64,000 bases of DNA from Urechis unicinctus (Eukaryota; Annelida; Polychaeta; Xenopneusta; Urechidae), in contig CM067343.1 in NCBI GenBank assembly GCA_034190875.2, positions 36,464,920-36,528,919 of the forward strand, given 5' to 3'. The notes under the pieces were generated by a model, which saw only the letters and a list, made by a program, of their open reading frames with translations, did not search any database and was not told the origin of the DNA. Position 1 is the first letter of the stretch; the number at the start of each line of letters is the position of its first letter. Made by a program: the position numbers and the translations under genes. Shown one piece after another: positions 38,051 through 52,499 of this stretch.

Positions 38051-41000
38051 GACGGTGACGGATGAGGATGATGGACAGTTCTCTTTAAGTGTCATCCCCC
38101 AATAGGCACAAACCCGCTGTCAGCACTTAGATGTAAGACCCATGCCGCTGGGATGAATCTCTAGCAAGGAACTAACAAGCTTCCGGGTCTGGTGCTTTCC
38201 CCGTCAGAGGTTGGACCGCCATTGAACCTGATCATCAGAGTCAGGTTATTGCACATTGGTACCGAATCCACAACTGGTGGATCGAAATGCGACGCGATAT
38301 ACCACTTCACCACGGGAACCAACTCTGAATTACTTCAACTGACACGGTGTGTGCACTCCCGTAAAATCCCTGCCATATGTGAAACAACTATAAACAAGGT
38401 TGTAAATATTGTGTATTAAATATTAGCAATCAGAAAATCTGTTCGCAGTTTTTCTATCAATTGAAGACAAATGTAGTGTGTCTATAATCAATGAGATCAG
38501 TTGCAAATATGGCCTCAATCTCGACCAAGCTCAGCCGTACCAGATTAATTGCTTTACCACGATTTAGAGATAAAGCGCAGCTGAGCATAAGGACGTAAAC
38601 AGCCCGTTATAGTGCACTACATGGCATTATAATGATCTGCAAAAAAACAAAGGCAATTGAACTGATCCCCCTGGTCGGACATATTTTACATAATCAATTA
38701 GCCGTCGACTTGATGGCAGAGTTTGAGCTTACTAGTAGTTTTCTACAGGGAAGATTCTCAGCCATTCGACATTATCAATTGCTCCTTGCAGCATTTACTA
38801 GCGCCATACAGATTTAAGGAGCTTAAAAGTCATAGCACTGATTGATATAATGTACTCAATATCCGATGAGCTTTCGCTAGTAAACTATATAGCAATAAAT
38901 TAGGCGTATGTGTATTGGTGTCAATAAACTATACCAAGATTTCCGCCAATTCAACATGCTATAAAGATCCATCTTACATGGAGGTCAGAGATACGAGAGC
39001 TTGGAGTGTGTTATGTCCGTATTTTAGTGTTGTCAAGTACCAGCCTAACCACTACCAACCCTTATCGAACATTGGTATTTGACAATTGTAATTGGTAATA
39101 CAGAAAAGGTTTACTTATCACTGGAGCAAATATATTTCTCTATAACTGGAAAACTTTCACCCTGTCTGTTACTTAGTTGTGAATGAAATACATGACAGTT
39201 TGTGCAAATGAGTGTAGAAAAACTAGCACTAAACATATCACTACTTGGCCATTTACCTAATTAGTCTTGGTAAGGCATGCATCTCTTTTTCTGTGGTTGC
39301 GCTTTGTCATTTGCAAGGAATTCAAGTATAATGGTAGCCTGTAAATCGTACAGGTTATACAAAACACTGGTGTGTGTTAATTGTACTAAGAACTGGTGTA
39401 GATTGGGCCGTATGCAGACGATTGGAAATTTTCAACAAGTATTTAACAGTGATGAACAGTGTGAACTTTTTACTGTTTGGTAGTGACAGAATAGAAATTC
39501 CATAATAAGTTCTATGATAATGAGATATCAGAGAGGTCTGAGATTGTGCACTTATTGTAGCATCTATCATATGTTCTGCTACCTTACAGTGGAGAGTCAC
39601 ATCTCAACTAACGTTATACCCTACAAATTGCTGACTAGTGTTGGCAAACTACGTTTGCCTTAGTTGGGAAACAAACGTATGCAAATGCACACACAAATCT
39701 CCAGATTGATCTTATATGGACTCCGTTCAAATATTATCCAGGATGAAAGTGGATATTAGCCTATATTGTTCATAAACGTTTTGTTGGGAGAGAATTTATC
39801 TCGGATGAACACAGTGCAGTGCACTAACAGCCTCTCATCACCGCAGGTTATTTCATGAAGCTCACAACTCACGTCCGCTCAAATCAGCGCAAACCTTTTC
39901 TGATGCACGATACCCAGCACCCGTTGCTGCCCAAATCAATCACTGAGTGGTTGTAGTTAATTTCCGGTCTTAGTTCAGGCAACACAATGGCGTACCACTG
40001 TCTCTTGACTAACTAACGGTTAAGTTGGAATCACATTAAGAAGATTGCGGCCGTTTCACTATGCATCACCAACTACCCTTGTCAGTAATGCGCGTGCATT
40101 GTAGGTTTTCCATCTATGGGTTTTTATATTTCCCTAAGACGTATGATATGTGTACGGCAGATTAGAACAACTACATTTTAATATGCCAGGCATTGCGTTG
40201 TACTAGCTGTATTTATCGAATAAACACATGACAATCCACGAAGTTCAATCCGTAAGTGCCTCGTGCTTCTTCAACCAAAGTGCATCTACCGTTTGGATTT
40301 CTTGCCGTATAAATCGACATGGTATTTGCAATAAACAATGTGGATCATGTCATAGCATTATGCAATGCGTTAATGGCATAGGGAATGCGTATCTTGGAGA
40401 AGGTTACATACTTGCATGTCTGTAATACCTGTCTGATTTAAGATGCTGATGAAGATGTGATGGCCAACGCCTGCCACAAGGCCATGTGATCCTGTGGATA
40501 TTCGATATGCCGCCATGCAATGTTGCACTGATGGGGGTCGCTATAGATTTTAATGTACACCCGAGACAAATACCCACCTGGTTTCAGCATCTTATGGTTG
40601 CCCTTTGCGTTAGGTGTTGGATGTGGCAGACCGTGAAAGACAACAACTATGGTGACGTAGCCGAACTTGTTTTCCTAGTTCTCAGGTATGTACATGCAAC
40701 TTGCAGGATGAAATTTACGCCTGTAATTTGCTAGAATCTTGTTAGCCCATGTAACAATCTTAAACGTGGGACGTTTGGAATTTGCTTATCACGATTGTGA
40801 AACTTTTTTCCTTCTTCTAGTCGATATCACAGCATTGGATTCTACTATCCACACACAGACGTGTAATTACAGCAATATTATTATCAAACATATCTAACGT
40901 CTACCCCCTTAAGTCGAAATCCCAGCGTGCCAATCTTATCAACCGTGCCCACCAGACCTAAATCAGAACTTGGTGTCAACTCCATTACAACACAGGAGTA

Positions 41001-41396
41001 AATCACTGTCTCGTTTATCTTGTCCTAGAAAGAGTTTATGCTTTTTGATTGTTATTATTGCTGGTAGACATGCAACAATTTGCACGCGAGACGGAAAGCA
41101 GATACCGGAGAAGAAGTCAATGACATACCAGTATGCTTAGGTGAAAGGTATCAAGATGAATTCACAACAGAGGTCAAAATGCACTTACTGGAATTTACAC
41201 TGCATATCATTTACGTTAACAATCGAGCTCATGGATGTGTTTTGAAAATATAATAGATGTTCAGTCACTCAGTCCAACAGTCCTATGACCCATTATTTGT
41301 ATAACGAAGCAGCTTGCCAGCAAGCAGGAAATCGACAAATATGACGTCGGCTACCAAGTATCATTATACTAGCTCGTACGCGTCAATAGTTAGCTC
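38051..41396. other. Intergenic or intronic sequence, nothing recognised
   Basis: About 3.3 kb without microsatellites or transposon motifs. The 38050-38300 part is richer in G and C than the rest. Small chance frames only. Confidence 0.4.
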
Positions 41397-41630
41397 ATGC
41401 ATTGTGCCGCAAATCGTAATAATTATCTACATTATACCGTCGTTCCATATGATTGGATGACTCGTGCTCGCTTCTGTACCAAACCAACAACTTCTTCTGT
41501 GAATGTCAACTGCAACGACCGACACGATAGACCCCTTTCGGTATTAAACTGGGCGTTAGAGATGACCCGCAAAGAGTTTCGTATATCACTCACTTGCCTG
41601 TGCATGTCAAATCGTCGCAGGTTAGTACCC

Positions 41631-41690
41631 AGAGAGCACACAACAAAAGCTTGTATTCACAGAGAGCATAGAGCAAAAGCTTGTATTCAC
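41631..41690 (+). repeat. Two-copy 30-bp tandem repeat
   Basis: 'agagagca' + 'caaaagcttgtattcac' units occupy 41631-41660 and 41661-41690, with four or so mismatches between them. The period is a multiple of three, so the frame crossing it gains a 10-residue repeat (REHTTKACIH, REHRAKACIH). That frame (41397-41858, 153 codons) has no recognised domain. Confidence 0.85.
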
Positions 41691-41849
41691 AGTAAAAATC
41701 ACGTGTTCAGAATCTCAAAGCCTATCGTTGGTTTAACGGCACCACACATCATTGACTTTCGTGAATACTGCATTTGTGAATACTACGTCTGCATTAGAAT
41801 TATCATAATTGGTCTGATGTATCCGTTTCCCACGGATGGCTCAACGCAA

Positions 41850-42010
41850 AAGAGTTAGATGTTCCCAGTTGTTTGGTTAAGGTTATTGAGCGTCCTTTGG
41901 TTGAAACTTTGCATTTGCAGCACATTCGCTTAACGAGGACGTTGTACGTCCGATACGTATACAGTTTCTTTACAAATAGTTGTATATGTGATAGCATGCA
42001 ACATACACAT
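41850..42010 (+). repeat. Diverged duplicate pair P, first part, copy 1
   Basis: 'ccagttgtttggtta' and 'tttgcatttgcagcacattcgcttaacgagg' resemble 46235-46340 ('ccagctgtttggttg', 'agtatttgcgtcatattagttttgcgagg') in the same order. The similarity is weak but reads through about 100 bp. Confidence 0.45.
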
Positions 42011-42456
42011 GGGTATAGTGAGTCGTTGGCGAAGTATATGCTTGCATGTTTAATATTCAACCTCCTTGCTTGTGAACGTTATAGCCGCACTCAATACATA
42101 TCTCCATAAGATGATTGAAATAACACAGATTCAAAGAAATATGGTAAAGAATCTCTGCCTCTATTCTTTATCAAAATCCTTTATTAAAATGAATAAGCCT
42201 ATCGATTTATTTAGTAGCTCCGTTCTTTGTGTTGCCTTTTGCATACTAAACTATCACAGCGCGTTAACCCACATCGCACAGACGCACACTAATGTTAGTC
42301 AAGTCGTGTTATCTGTATTAAGCCCCTGTCAATATAATGTAGATGCAAGGCTATAGGTTTAGACTTCTCACTAGCATTTGATGTTCAAGTGACCGGTAAA
42401 ACCAATGTGATACAAGTTTCACTTTGATAGCAAGAGACGATTCCTTTCAACGTGAT

Positions 42457-42577
42457 AATACCGACAATCGACGTCATCAGGCACTTACTGTATGTGCCTA
42501 ATTACTCTGTCATTGACCATGGGTGTTTGGTAACTCTTTCCTGTAAACCTTTCAACTTACGTCAGTACAATTAAGGA
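42457..42577 (+). repeat. 121-bp direct repeat, copy 1
   Basis: Nearly identical to 42740-42860: the copies differ only by single-base indels (tctttcc/tcttttcc and gtcagtacaa/gtcagacaa). After each copy comes a stretch with 'cttgaaatgttcaa' (42688 and 42869), so a longer unit of roughly 280 bp was duplicated and the second copy later lost about 100 bp in its middle. Confidence 0.95.
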
Positions 42578-42739
42578 GTCTTCCATCTCCTTGTATGCTT
42601 TGCAACATAACACACCAGGTAATTGCATCAGACTATGCAATTGCTCTCGTAAATTGTGATACATGTAATTCGCCTGCGTTTTCCGACTTGAAATGTTCAA
42701 TTTATATATATATACATACCATATCACTTTGATACTTTG

Positions 42740-42860
42740 AATACCGACAATCGACGTCATCAGGCACTTACTGTATGTGCCTAATTACTCTGTCATTGAC
42801 CATGGGTGTTTGGTAACTCTTTTCCTGTAAACCTTTCAACTTACGTCAGACAATTAAGGA
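42740..42860 (+). repeat. 121-bp direct repeat, copy 2
   Basis: Partner of 42457-42577 at an offset of 283 bp. It directly precedes the (ACAT)n array, which starts in the 'atatacatac' that also ends the first unit near 42710-42719. The array therefore probably grew from a short seed carried in the duplicated unit. Confidence 0.95.
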
Positions 42861-42895
42861 CATACTACTTGAAATGTTCAACTCTTTAAAAAAAA

Positions 42896-43932
42896 TATAT
42901 ACATACATATATACACACCTACATACATATATACATACATACATACATACATACATACATACATACATACATACATACATACAGACATACATACATACAT
43001 ACATACATACAGACATACATACATACATACATACATACACATACACATACATACATACATACATACATACATACATACATACATAACATACATACATACA
43101 TACATACATACATACATACATACATACATACACAACATACATACATACACATACATACATACATACATACAGACATACATACATACATACATACATACAT
43201 ACATACATACATACATACATACATACATACATACATACATACATACATACATACATACATACATACATACATAACATACATACATACATGCATACATACA
43301 TACATACTTACATACATACATACATGCATACATACATCCATGCATACATACATCCATACATACATACATACATACATACATACATACATACTACATACAT
43401 ACATACATACATACATACATACATACATACATACATACATACATACATACATACATACATACATACATACATACATACATACATACATACATACATACAT
43501 ACATCCATGCATACATACATACATACATACATACATACATACATACATACATACATACATACATACATACATACATACATACATACATACATACATACAT
43601 ACATACATACATACATGCATAGATACATACATACATCCATACATACATACATACATACATACATACATACATACATACATACATACATACATACATGCAT
43701 ACATGCATACATACCTACATGCATACATACATCCATACATACATACATACATACATATATACATACATATATACATACATACATACATACATACATACAT
43801 ACATACATACATACATACATACATACATACATACATACATACATACATACATACATACATACATACATACATACATACATGCATACATACATACATACAT
43901 ACATACATACGTACATACATACATACATACAT
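42896..43932. repeat. (ACAT)n tetranucleotide array, about 1 kb
   Basis: Regular ACAT units from about 42923 to 43932, with phase slips (ACATAACAT near 43081 and 43271, CTACAT near 43390) and scattered variant units (ACAG, GCAT, CCAT). The variants TCCATGCAT and ATGCAT recur near 43330, 43502, 43615 and 43710, hinting at a weak higher-order pattern. Long open frames on both strands (YIHT, CMYV) are artefacts of the repeat. Confidence 0.98.
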
Positions 43933-43952
43933 AATGTGAAATATATACATAC

Positions 43953-44120
<168 letters not shown>

Positions 44121-44149
44121 TGTTGAGGTTATCAGTATTGCGTATTCTG

Positions 44150-45350
44150 AGAGGTTTTGTTCCGTTCGCAAATAACCACATAGTCACTTAATGTCCTACT
44201 GCTATCATTACCCTCGGCTAATAAATATAATAATACTTCATATAAAAACAATAACCACATCCATGTTTCATCGTTTTTATATTCCCTTAGAACAGAAGAT
44301 TTTGCGTATAATTCAATTGGCTGCAATGCATGAGAGGATAGAAAAGCGCCTTTGGAAACGTAAAATATTTGGGGTTCAAAGCAGACAAGTTTTCCACTGT
44401 CATTAGATTACTTGCCCGAACCTATAAGAAAACGAGGCAATGGCGACCGAACATGCCTTTACAGTTCCGGCATGTGCAGCTGAATGTTTACGAGGACGAT
44501 GTGTTAACAAGCACGTTATTTCCTATTGGTGTATTTTGTCCGCCTTGTTTACCCGCAGTAAATATTGTTCAAAATATCTCATAGGCATCGAAAACTAATC
44601 GAGCAGCCATGCGTTGAGTTTATGAGCAATTTTGTTTTGCTTGCTTTGTGTGGCTTAGATTATTTTGAGCATCGCTTTCTTTATTTCTTGCCTATATTTG
44701 ACTTAGTTGCATCATGTATGTGTCGCATATCAATAGACTTTTTAGAATGGTGGATAAAATTAACAAAGTCAACTCGTTTATCCTGTACTGCATCGATCTC
44801 TTTTTATCATTGAGTGATGATGGAAGGTACCATACCATGTGACTTTATTTGAACATTTTAGCGGCATGGTAAGTTTTGATAATGATGTTATGTGCTACAA
44901 ATATCGCCTTTAACGTGCATGGAATGACGGGTATTCCTTGCAGCTGCGGACTAAAGTTTGTTGTTAATAATGACCCTGCTTCATGGCAGACAAGTTGGTA
45001 AGCGTCGACATAAAAGTTCAAAACAATCAATGTAAGTTTGGTCGGTATTTGCACAAATTTGTCACGGATTTGACGTGATGGGATAGGAGTGAATATTCAG
45101 TGCATATATGCAAAGCCTATGACCGCAATATCTTCATGCCATCGGAGAAAACGGGTTCCATAGATAAGTATTTACTCTGGACGTTATCAATTCGATATAT
45201 TTCAAAGGGGAGGAATACATTCCCGTTCTGCCCGTCGCCCTTTGAACGGCAGAATCCAATTAGCATATAAGTTCCGATGTGTCGTGGGTGTTGGTGCGTT
45301 CCTTAGGTGCTCGGCCAATGAGGAAGATGGTCCCACATAAACAAGTCTAT
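44150..45350 (+). repeat. Diverged duplicate pair P, second part, copy 1
   Basis: Colinear with 49950-51340. Anchors are 'ttagattac.t.ccgaacctataag' near 44403 against 'ttggattacgtaccgcgaccgataag' near 50185, 'gtaagcgtcgacat' near 44998 and 50985, 'gatttgacgtga' near 45068 and 51075, and 'gaatacattcccgttctg' near 45211 and 51217 followed by 'agcatataagtt'. In both copies a microsatellite lies immediately upstream. Confidence 0.8.
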
Positions 45351-46230
45351 GCACCGTAGTGGCTCTCTTGTATAATTGGGGCTAGGTGGAGTAAGGTACC
45401 GAGTGTGAAAGATGAGGGCATGATCATTTCATGTGCGCTTTACAGTTGAGAGGAAAACAGTTTTCTCTCCTACCATTCTGATACATTTCAATATATATAG
45501 GAGAACCTATTCACGACTTGCACACATTTGAATCATCTTCCTTTGCTTAGTAGGATAATTTGTTTCTATTTAGGCATTGCTTTCTTGCCTGCGTACCAAT
45601 GGGATACTACAATAGGGCCTGATCATCGGCAATGACAATGACTCAATAGCACTAGTGTTATTTAACAGTACGATTACCTTTTATACCGCAAGGCTTGTTA
45701 CAGACACTGCGTTCGCGTCCGCCTGAACGAGGAAGGGTTTGACTGCTTTTTAATAAGAGACTGTGTGACTTCGTATGCGTTGCTTGGTGACAATTCGGGG
45801 ATCCGTTTGATGCAAATCTAATTCGTTCGAGATACACAGCGAGGGTTCTAAGCAACTCTCGCCATCATTGTCGCACTAAGCATAAGGACATTCCGACTGA
45901 TCACGACTCTGAAAATGGCAGCATACTGCAGCAGCAACAACGTAACAGTTTCCATTTTATGTAATTGGTCATTACTTTTAAATTGTCTCCCATAGGTGGC
46001 CATAGCAGACGCGCTAACAGCTAGTATTCTCACAGAAAAAAAACCGTTCCTCTGAAGGTCAAAGCCTTTCACTATTTCAACGAAGCTATAATTGACTTAT
46101 ATTAGCAACATATCTGCACATTCAAGAGCCAGCAGTGCTACATATTACCAGCTCCTAGACCTTACGATGATTTCTGGTGTTTCCGTTGGTTCACTACAAA
46201 TGGCCTCGCAAAGGGATATTGTGTGCTCTC
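45351..46230. other. Intergenic or intronic sequence, nothing recognised
   Basis: Chance frames only; no repeat or RNA gene recognised. Confidence 0.4.
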
Positions 46231-46231
46231 G

Positions 46232-46345
46232 TTGGCCAGCTGTTTGGTTGAAACCAGTCAAGGTCATTTATGATGCTAAGTATTTGCGTCATATTAGTTT
46301 TGCGAGGTCAATGGACGTCATATACCACAGTATGAATAAACACAC
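46232..46345 (+). repeat. Diverged duplicate pair P, first part, copy 2
   Basis: Weak partner of 41870-42000, sharing 'ccagctgtttggttg' and 'tttgcgaggtcaatggacgtc' against 'ttaacgaggacgttgtacgtc'. Confidence 0.45.
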
Positions 46346-46531
46346 AATACAACCCGCACCCTATGATGAAGATCAGTCCAGTTTGTAAATAAGCATTCGT
46401 ATAGTTAGCAGAAATGCTACACGCTGCGGGGCAGTGGGCAGAGATGTTGTACGCTCTGATGTGCTCTCGGGGTCCTACAATCCCTATAAATCTTACCCAA
46501 ATTAGCGCTCCAGCCATATGAACTTGGCATT

Positions 46532-46860
46532 TTATTGGCTCTTACTCCTGATTGACTGCATACGTTAGTTCAATAGGTATATTGAATATATATTTGTGTT
46601 ATATCCGGGCAAGTAGATTTTTATATGGGCACGGTACAATGCTGCTTGACGTCAATTATCAGTGAAAGGATACGCTGGCTATTTCAACACAACAATTACC
46701 ATTTAAATATAATCCGTTTAAATAATTGCGATTTACATCTTTGTCTTAACTCACCTCAACCTTTATCGCAATAGAGACACACTAATCTTAAAACTTGAAT
46801 ACCTTTAGCCCTCAAAAGCCATCAATTCTTAGTAAAAATGTATCATACAGATGTCAATTC
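46532..46860 (+). repeat. Diverged local duplicate, copy 1
   Basis: Starts with 'ttattggctcttactcctgattg' and matches 47097-47365 loosely to 'aatgtatca'. Shared internal strings are 'taactcacctcaacc' against 'taattcacctcagat' and 'gtagagacaacaatcttaaa'-like sequence. It is an old tandem duplication with a period of about 565 bp at the left edge. Confidence 0.6.
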
Positions 46861-47096
46861 TAGGATATGCCAAGTCTATTATCGAACAAACGATTTCGGT
46901 ATTGACGTACAATAGCAATGCAATTACCTGGAGACGAAGCCAATACTTTTTTGGGAAATATGCATCAATGGTTAGCGAAATAATGAGGAAATGTGGATGC
47001 TCTTCAGCAATTGATGATGACCTTTGATGTGTCGCAATGTTATCTCTTAGGGAGCCGAATCCTGATGATATGTATGTGAATAACCTTTATTGGCTC

Positions 47097-47365
47097 TTAC
47101 ACCTGATTGGAAAGACAGCCCTTACAATGTACTTGACTAATATTTTTGTCAACAATTGCCTATCAATTTAAGGTTTCGTCGCTATTTTTTGACCAACAGC
47201 GGGACACGCCTTTGTGCGTAAAACCTCGGCATTTTCGTCAAATTGTGAGAAGAGTGTGAGATCTCTGTCATAATTCACCTCAGATCTGTTCGGGGTAGAG
47301 ACAACAATCTTTAAACAACACGCTCGGCCCGATGCCGTCATTTCTAGCCTAATGTATCAAACCCA
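47097..47365 (+). repeat. Diverged local duplicate, copy 2
   Basis: Partner of 46532-46860; 'ttattggctcttacacctgattgg' marks the start. Confidence 0.6.
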
Positions 47366-47369
47366 ACTC

Positions 47370-48195
47370 TAATATTGGTCTAGTCGAACAAGACGTCATT
47401 GGTCGGGGGAATGCATCACAAATAACACGTTCCTAGAATTTTTCAACCCTGTTACTGAGTGCTTAATTAATTAATCATGCACATCATGCACATTGTTGAA
47501 CACTAAACCTGGACGCAGTGATGCATGCAAGAATGGTCAACTGACGAATTAATGCACCATATAAAAAGATGATATGATACAAAACAAAAGAACAACTTTA
47601 ATTACAAATATTGTAGATAGCGCCTTGCAATACAACATAACTATGAATGTGCTATGTTTAGGTTCATTGGAATTACAATTTTGATTCTTTGGAAAAATGA
47701 CAGTAAATAATGCCACTAAATTAAGCCGGGAAACATATTTGGAAATTTCTGTAGCTCCATAATGCGGCCAACTGTATGAAAGGACGAGTATAATGCAAAT
47801 AGTTATTAATCGCAAGGTGTTTCTCAACTTTCATTTCAGTAACCGAGTTTTTGTCAGGTCGATAATACGTTAGCTTAGAAAAAAGAGTATTCGCGCCTCT
47901 GCTAAACGTCGACTAAATAAGTTATCACATCTATAACATTTTAGGGTTGTGCTAATATTTGCCGATAGGCTAAATTTCAGATCTGTACGTTTGGGTGCAT
48001 GACAATTAATGCAATATCAATGGCGAGAGTGTGAGTTCTCATTGTGCAATATTACGTTTTACCAATCGAGAATGAATTTGACGATGTAGACATCTGACAT
48101 GAAGCGGGTCCTAGTGCAACTTAGAACAACAAACGAAGTTTTTTTTTGACGAACGTTTATATGTGATACTAATAACAAAAGGGACATAATCACAA
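47370..48195. other. Nothing recognised
   Basis: AT-rich sequence with chance frames only. It may be a degraded part of old block X. Confidence 0.4.
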
Positions 48196-48199
48196 AAAT

Positions 48200-49255
48200 G
48201 AATTTGGTCCCGAATGTAAGTAAGTCGTGAGGTATTTGCTGACGAAACGAATAGAAGAAAACGGGATTAATGCTGTTATCGTTCGAAAACATACTTTGTC
48301 GCACAAACTAAATTCGAACATTTTGCAGGTGATACATGCAGTCGCGCGATTCCTGCGAAAAGTATGCGTGAAATAGAGACGCGAAGACATTCTGTTTTAA
48401 AAGCTGTAAATTCAATTTGCAGTATTAGTAAACTAACCCGTTAGAGTAAACGGCGCTTTATGCATAGTATTCTCAAAATAACAAGTACGTTTATACCCGT
48501 CAACGTTTTTAACATCTATGATTGCGATTCTATTCGAAATGAATCGATATATTTATGTCTATTGTTGTTTATATAACGTATATAACGTATATTTCTTTGC
48601 CAATAAAATATTGCTAGTGAGAACACGTAACAAGCTACCGCCTGATGTCATTTGCTGGAGGAATAGGAAATCGATGCAGATTTCGTAGATGATGCTCAAT
48701 GATAATCGATATATATTACTAACTTTAACTGCTGTGTGGTTTGTTCTGGCTGATATGTAAATAGCAACAATGTATGGGAATTTTGAATATAAGGAGGATG
48801 GATCAGGATTGTAGTTAGAAGCAAGGAAGTGCCGAACAATTACGATCGAAACCAAATGATATATCTTGGTATCTCTCTCATATTCATTAAGCTATGGGGA
48901 CTGCTGTAGTCACAAGAGACCTACGTAATACTAACGGTGAGTTTCTGAGGGAGTTATACGACTTATATTGCTTGGTTCAACCAAAGCAAGGATTATGCCT
49001 TGTTCGGACGCCTAATGTTTAGTTTGATTTACTAGATGCATACCCCATCAACCAGTAGATGACAGATGGTAATTACAGTAAAATGTGAGCCCAGTACCCA
49101 AAGCTGTGTGATCAAATATCTAAGAAAGCTGTGACTGCAAGCGCCCTCTAACGACTAGTCTGAGCTGTCGTGTAGTATATGCTGGTCCAATTTAGTATTC
49201 ATTGGGGTCAAAGTTCTTTAAGCTGGCTTCAGTTTTATCGGACCATAAAGTTTTG
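48200..49255 (+). repeat. Diverged paralogous block X, copy 2
   Basis: Partner of 150-2250; the shared anchors are given there. 'agctaccgcctgatg' near 48632 also matches 'agctaccgcctaatg' near 15070 and 23870, the only trace of X seen inside the tandem duplication. Confidence 0.6.
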
Positions 49256-49309
49256 ATTGCAGATCATATAACGGGACGGAAAGTGTGCATGTTTACGAAC
49301 ATGTATATG

Positions 49310-49824
<515 letters not shown>

Positions 49825-49949
49825 GAGGGCGCGCACGCGTTTTGGTGTTAGTGTGGGTGTGTGTATTAGCAGTTTTATATATGTTTGCTTTTTCACGAAC
49901 TCACACAGTTTGTGTGCTTTCGTTAAGGGAAATCAATTTACGGCTATTT

Positions 49950-51340
49950 AATGATTTCCTTCTGTTTTTAAACATAAAGTCCCAAAAATGTCCAATTACT
50001 ATCAGTGTCGCCAGTTAGAGAATGTAATAAATGTAGTGATACATCATTAAAACCAGGACAATAGTCAAGCATTATCGTTTTTGCTGTAAAGTTTTCTTTA
50101 TAATTCAATTAGCTCCTGCACCTTACGAGGAGACGCAAAACAGCCATTGGAAAGGTGATGTCAAATTTGTTCCCGGCGTTCATTGGATTACGTACCGCGA
50201 CCGATAAGCAAACAGGGCACTGGCGCACGAATAATTCTAAGCGGTATCTGCATATGTCACTTCAGATAAATGAGGACGATGAACAGCCATATACGCTATC
50301 AATATAGCAAATGTCAATATCATCAAGCTCACAACGCGCAGGAAAACATTATACACTTGAAAACAAAATGTGTTATGGCTTTTCAGAGAATATCGACTGG
50401 TAGCGATTGACTCTAGATCGAAAAGCCAACTACTAGCTCCACCAGCTGTATAATTCAATAGCAAAACACGTTTGGGATGTGCGTTCAAAAATCTTTGCAA
50501 TATTGTTATCGAGGCCAGCCATAATTATTAATTCATAGGATATTCTTTTGATGTTTTATATCCCTTATTATACCAAATAAAGCCCAAATCAACCCACATA
50601 CATCAGTAACGAGCCTGTCATCCATGCATTCAGTTGATGATCATTTATTGTGTGCATCGCGATTATCAATTGCATCACTTGCTTCATTAGATTAACAAGA
50701 GTTCAAATCGTTTGATATGCTGCTGCCAAGAGCTCCTATTGTTTGTTAGCAATGCGGATAAATAATGGAAGGAACCTGTTTTACGACCTTTTTACTACAG
50801 GTAATATATTAGGATTTCTGTGGATGCAAGCGCCGTAGTATGATTTTGCAATTAAGATAGAGGTAGGCTGGTGAGTTGTGCTCTTTAATGTGCTACAAGT
50901 ATCACTTTAGTATGGCCGTTATTCCTTCAATATACGCACTAAAAGCTTTTTTAAATAATGAAGCTTATACACGTGAGACAGTTTTGTAAGCGTCGACATC
51001 AAACATTCAGAATAATCTATTACGGTGCATGTTACATTGGAGGTTAGGCCGGAATTTTTCTCTAATCTTGCACATGATTTGACGTGAAAGGACATGGGTG
51101 AATATTATGTGTATATGTGCAATGCCTATTATCGCAATACCATCACGTCATTGTAACGGATTGTTCCTGACATGAGCGCTACACATGACTGTGTCAATCC
51201 GGTATATTTGAAGGGTAGGAATACATTCCCGTTCTGTCGGTCGCCTTTTGAATGGTAGTAATCCTATCAGCATATAAGTTTCGATGTATCCTGGGTCCTG
51301 GTAAATTCCATTTGCACTCGGTCAATGAGGTTAAAGTCAC
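49950..51340 (+). repeat. Diverged duplicate pair P, second part, copy 2
   Basis: Partner of 44150-45350, colinear and in the same orientation. The two copies look about 70-75% identical over the best parts. Confidence 0.8.
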
Positions 51341-52495
51341 CTGCGGTCCTCGAGTAGAAAGTCTGAAGGGAGATACAAATATTCAGCCTATATCTCAAAG
51401 GTTAACGAATCGTTAATCATAGAAATCTCCAAGGATATAACAAAAATGTTAAAACCTATGAATAGCTGTCCACTGATTCCCATTAATACGTCTTAAGCTG
51501 CCCGGGGTTTCATGACGTACCTCTACATTTCTATGAAAGCGCTCTATTTATTCCCTCCCTGCTAACCTATCTACCTTTCAGTACCTACCAAACAAACCCC
51601 TTTAACCCTATAACCAGTCTGTGTTTGACAACTAATTGGCCAAAATATCAGCGAGTTGGTGATCCATTTCGAGACGGTCAATAATTTAGAGATTAAGGTG
51701 GTTGCACTTTTAAGCACGCACTAGTATAGGGCACATATCTTAATACCCGAGGGTACTTAATGGCTATCTCATAAATGACCTTATATACACATGATTGATA
51801 TAAAACACACTGCCAAGCAAAATATTTGCTGTTTTTACCTACGCTTTCGCTTGAGAAGCTGAACTGATAATTTGTGACAAAATACGAGATTAGTATCAAA
51901 CACTCAGATAATAAGCTTTTGACAATTAAGCATGAGGTTTTGAACAAATAACACCGAGCATAAACATCCAATCACCTGGAGATGATAAGGCCCTCACTGG
52001 ATGTAGACCCAAAAGTCCACACACGTGGTTTATCTTGCACAGTGTGTGTAGCCAGCTGGCGTAGTGGCAGCGTAAGCAAAGGCCACGCGCCAGGCGCTGT
52101 GCATAAATATAACCGATTGTAAAACAGCAAGCGACTCATCTGCAGTGTCATGTTGCATTACTTTGTCCATGGTTGACACCATTTATGCTTTCAGTTTGTG
52201 TGCTATGTTACTTTACAAATGATGTTTAGGCAACCGACAGTGTTTCACCTGAAGCCTACATGTTATGCTTAAGATTGCACTTAATGTACTTTGATTAAAG
52301 TTCACTTAAAAGGCTTTGTATTTCAACACTAAACCAAGATTAGGATATCTGACTATAGTTTCAGCCAGAGGCGGGTGCGTCTTTAGTGGCTCTTCCGTTA
52401 GAGCCACTGTAGTTAGTATAAAATCTTTACAGGTGATTGCATTCAGTAACCCGATCAATTAATTATTTATGTTACAAGCAGTGGCTCTGACTAAG
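51341..52495. other. Nothing recognised
   Basis: No gene or strong repeat. A stretch near 52055 ('tggcgtagtggcag') resembles a tRNA A box, but no B box follows. Confidence 0.4.
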
Positions 52496-52499
52496 AAGA

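Noticed and set aside
41397-41858. 153-codon plus-strand frame, the longest outside microsatellites and LINEs
   Set aside because: No recognisable domain, signal peptide or conserved partner. Part of its length comes from a 30-bp duplication, and the weakly paralogous stretch near 46.2 kb does not preserve the frame.
42896-43932. CRISPR-like regular repeat array
   Set aside because: The repeat unit is 4 bp with no spacers; this is a simple microsatellite in eukaryotic DNA.
52050-52120. tRNA or tRNA-derived SINE suggested by an A-box-like 'tggcgtagtggcag'
   Set aside because: No B box (GGTTCGANTCC) at the right distance and no cloverleaf could be folded by eye.
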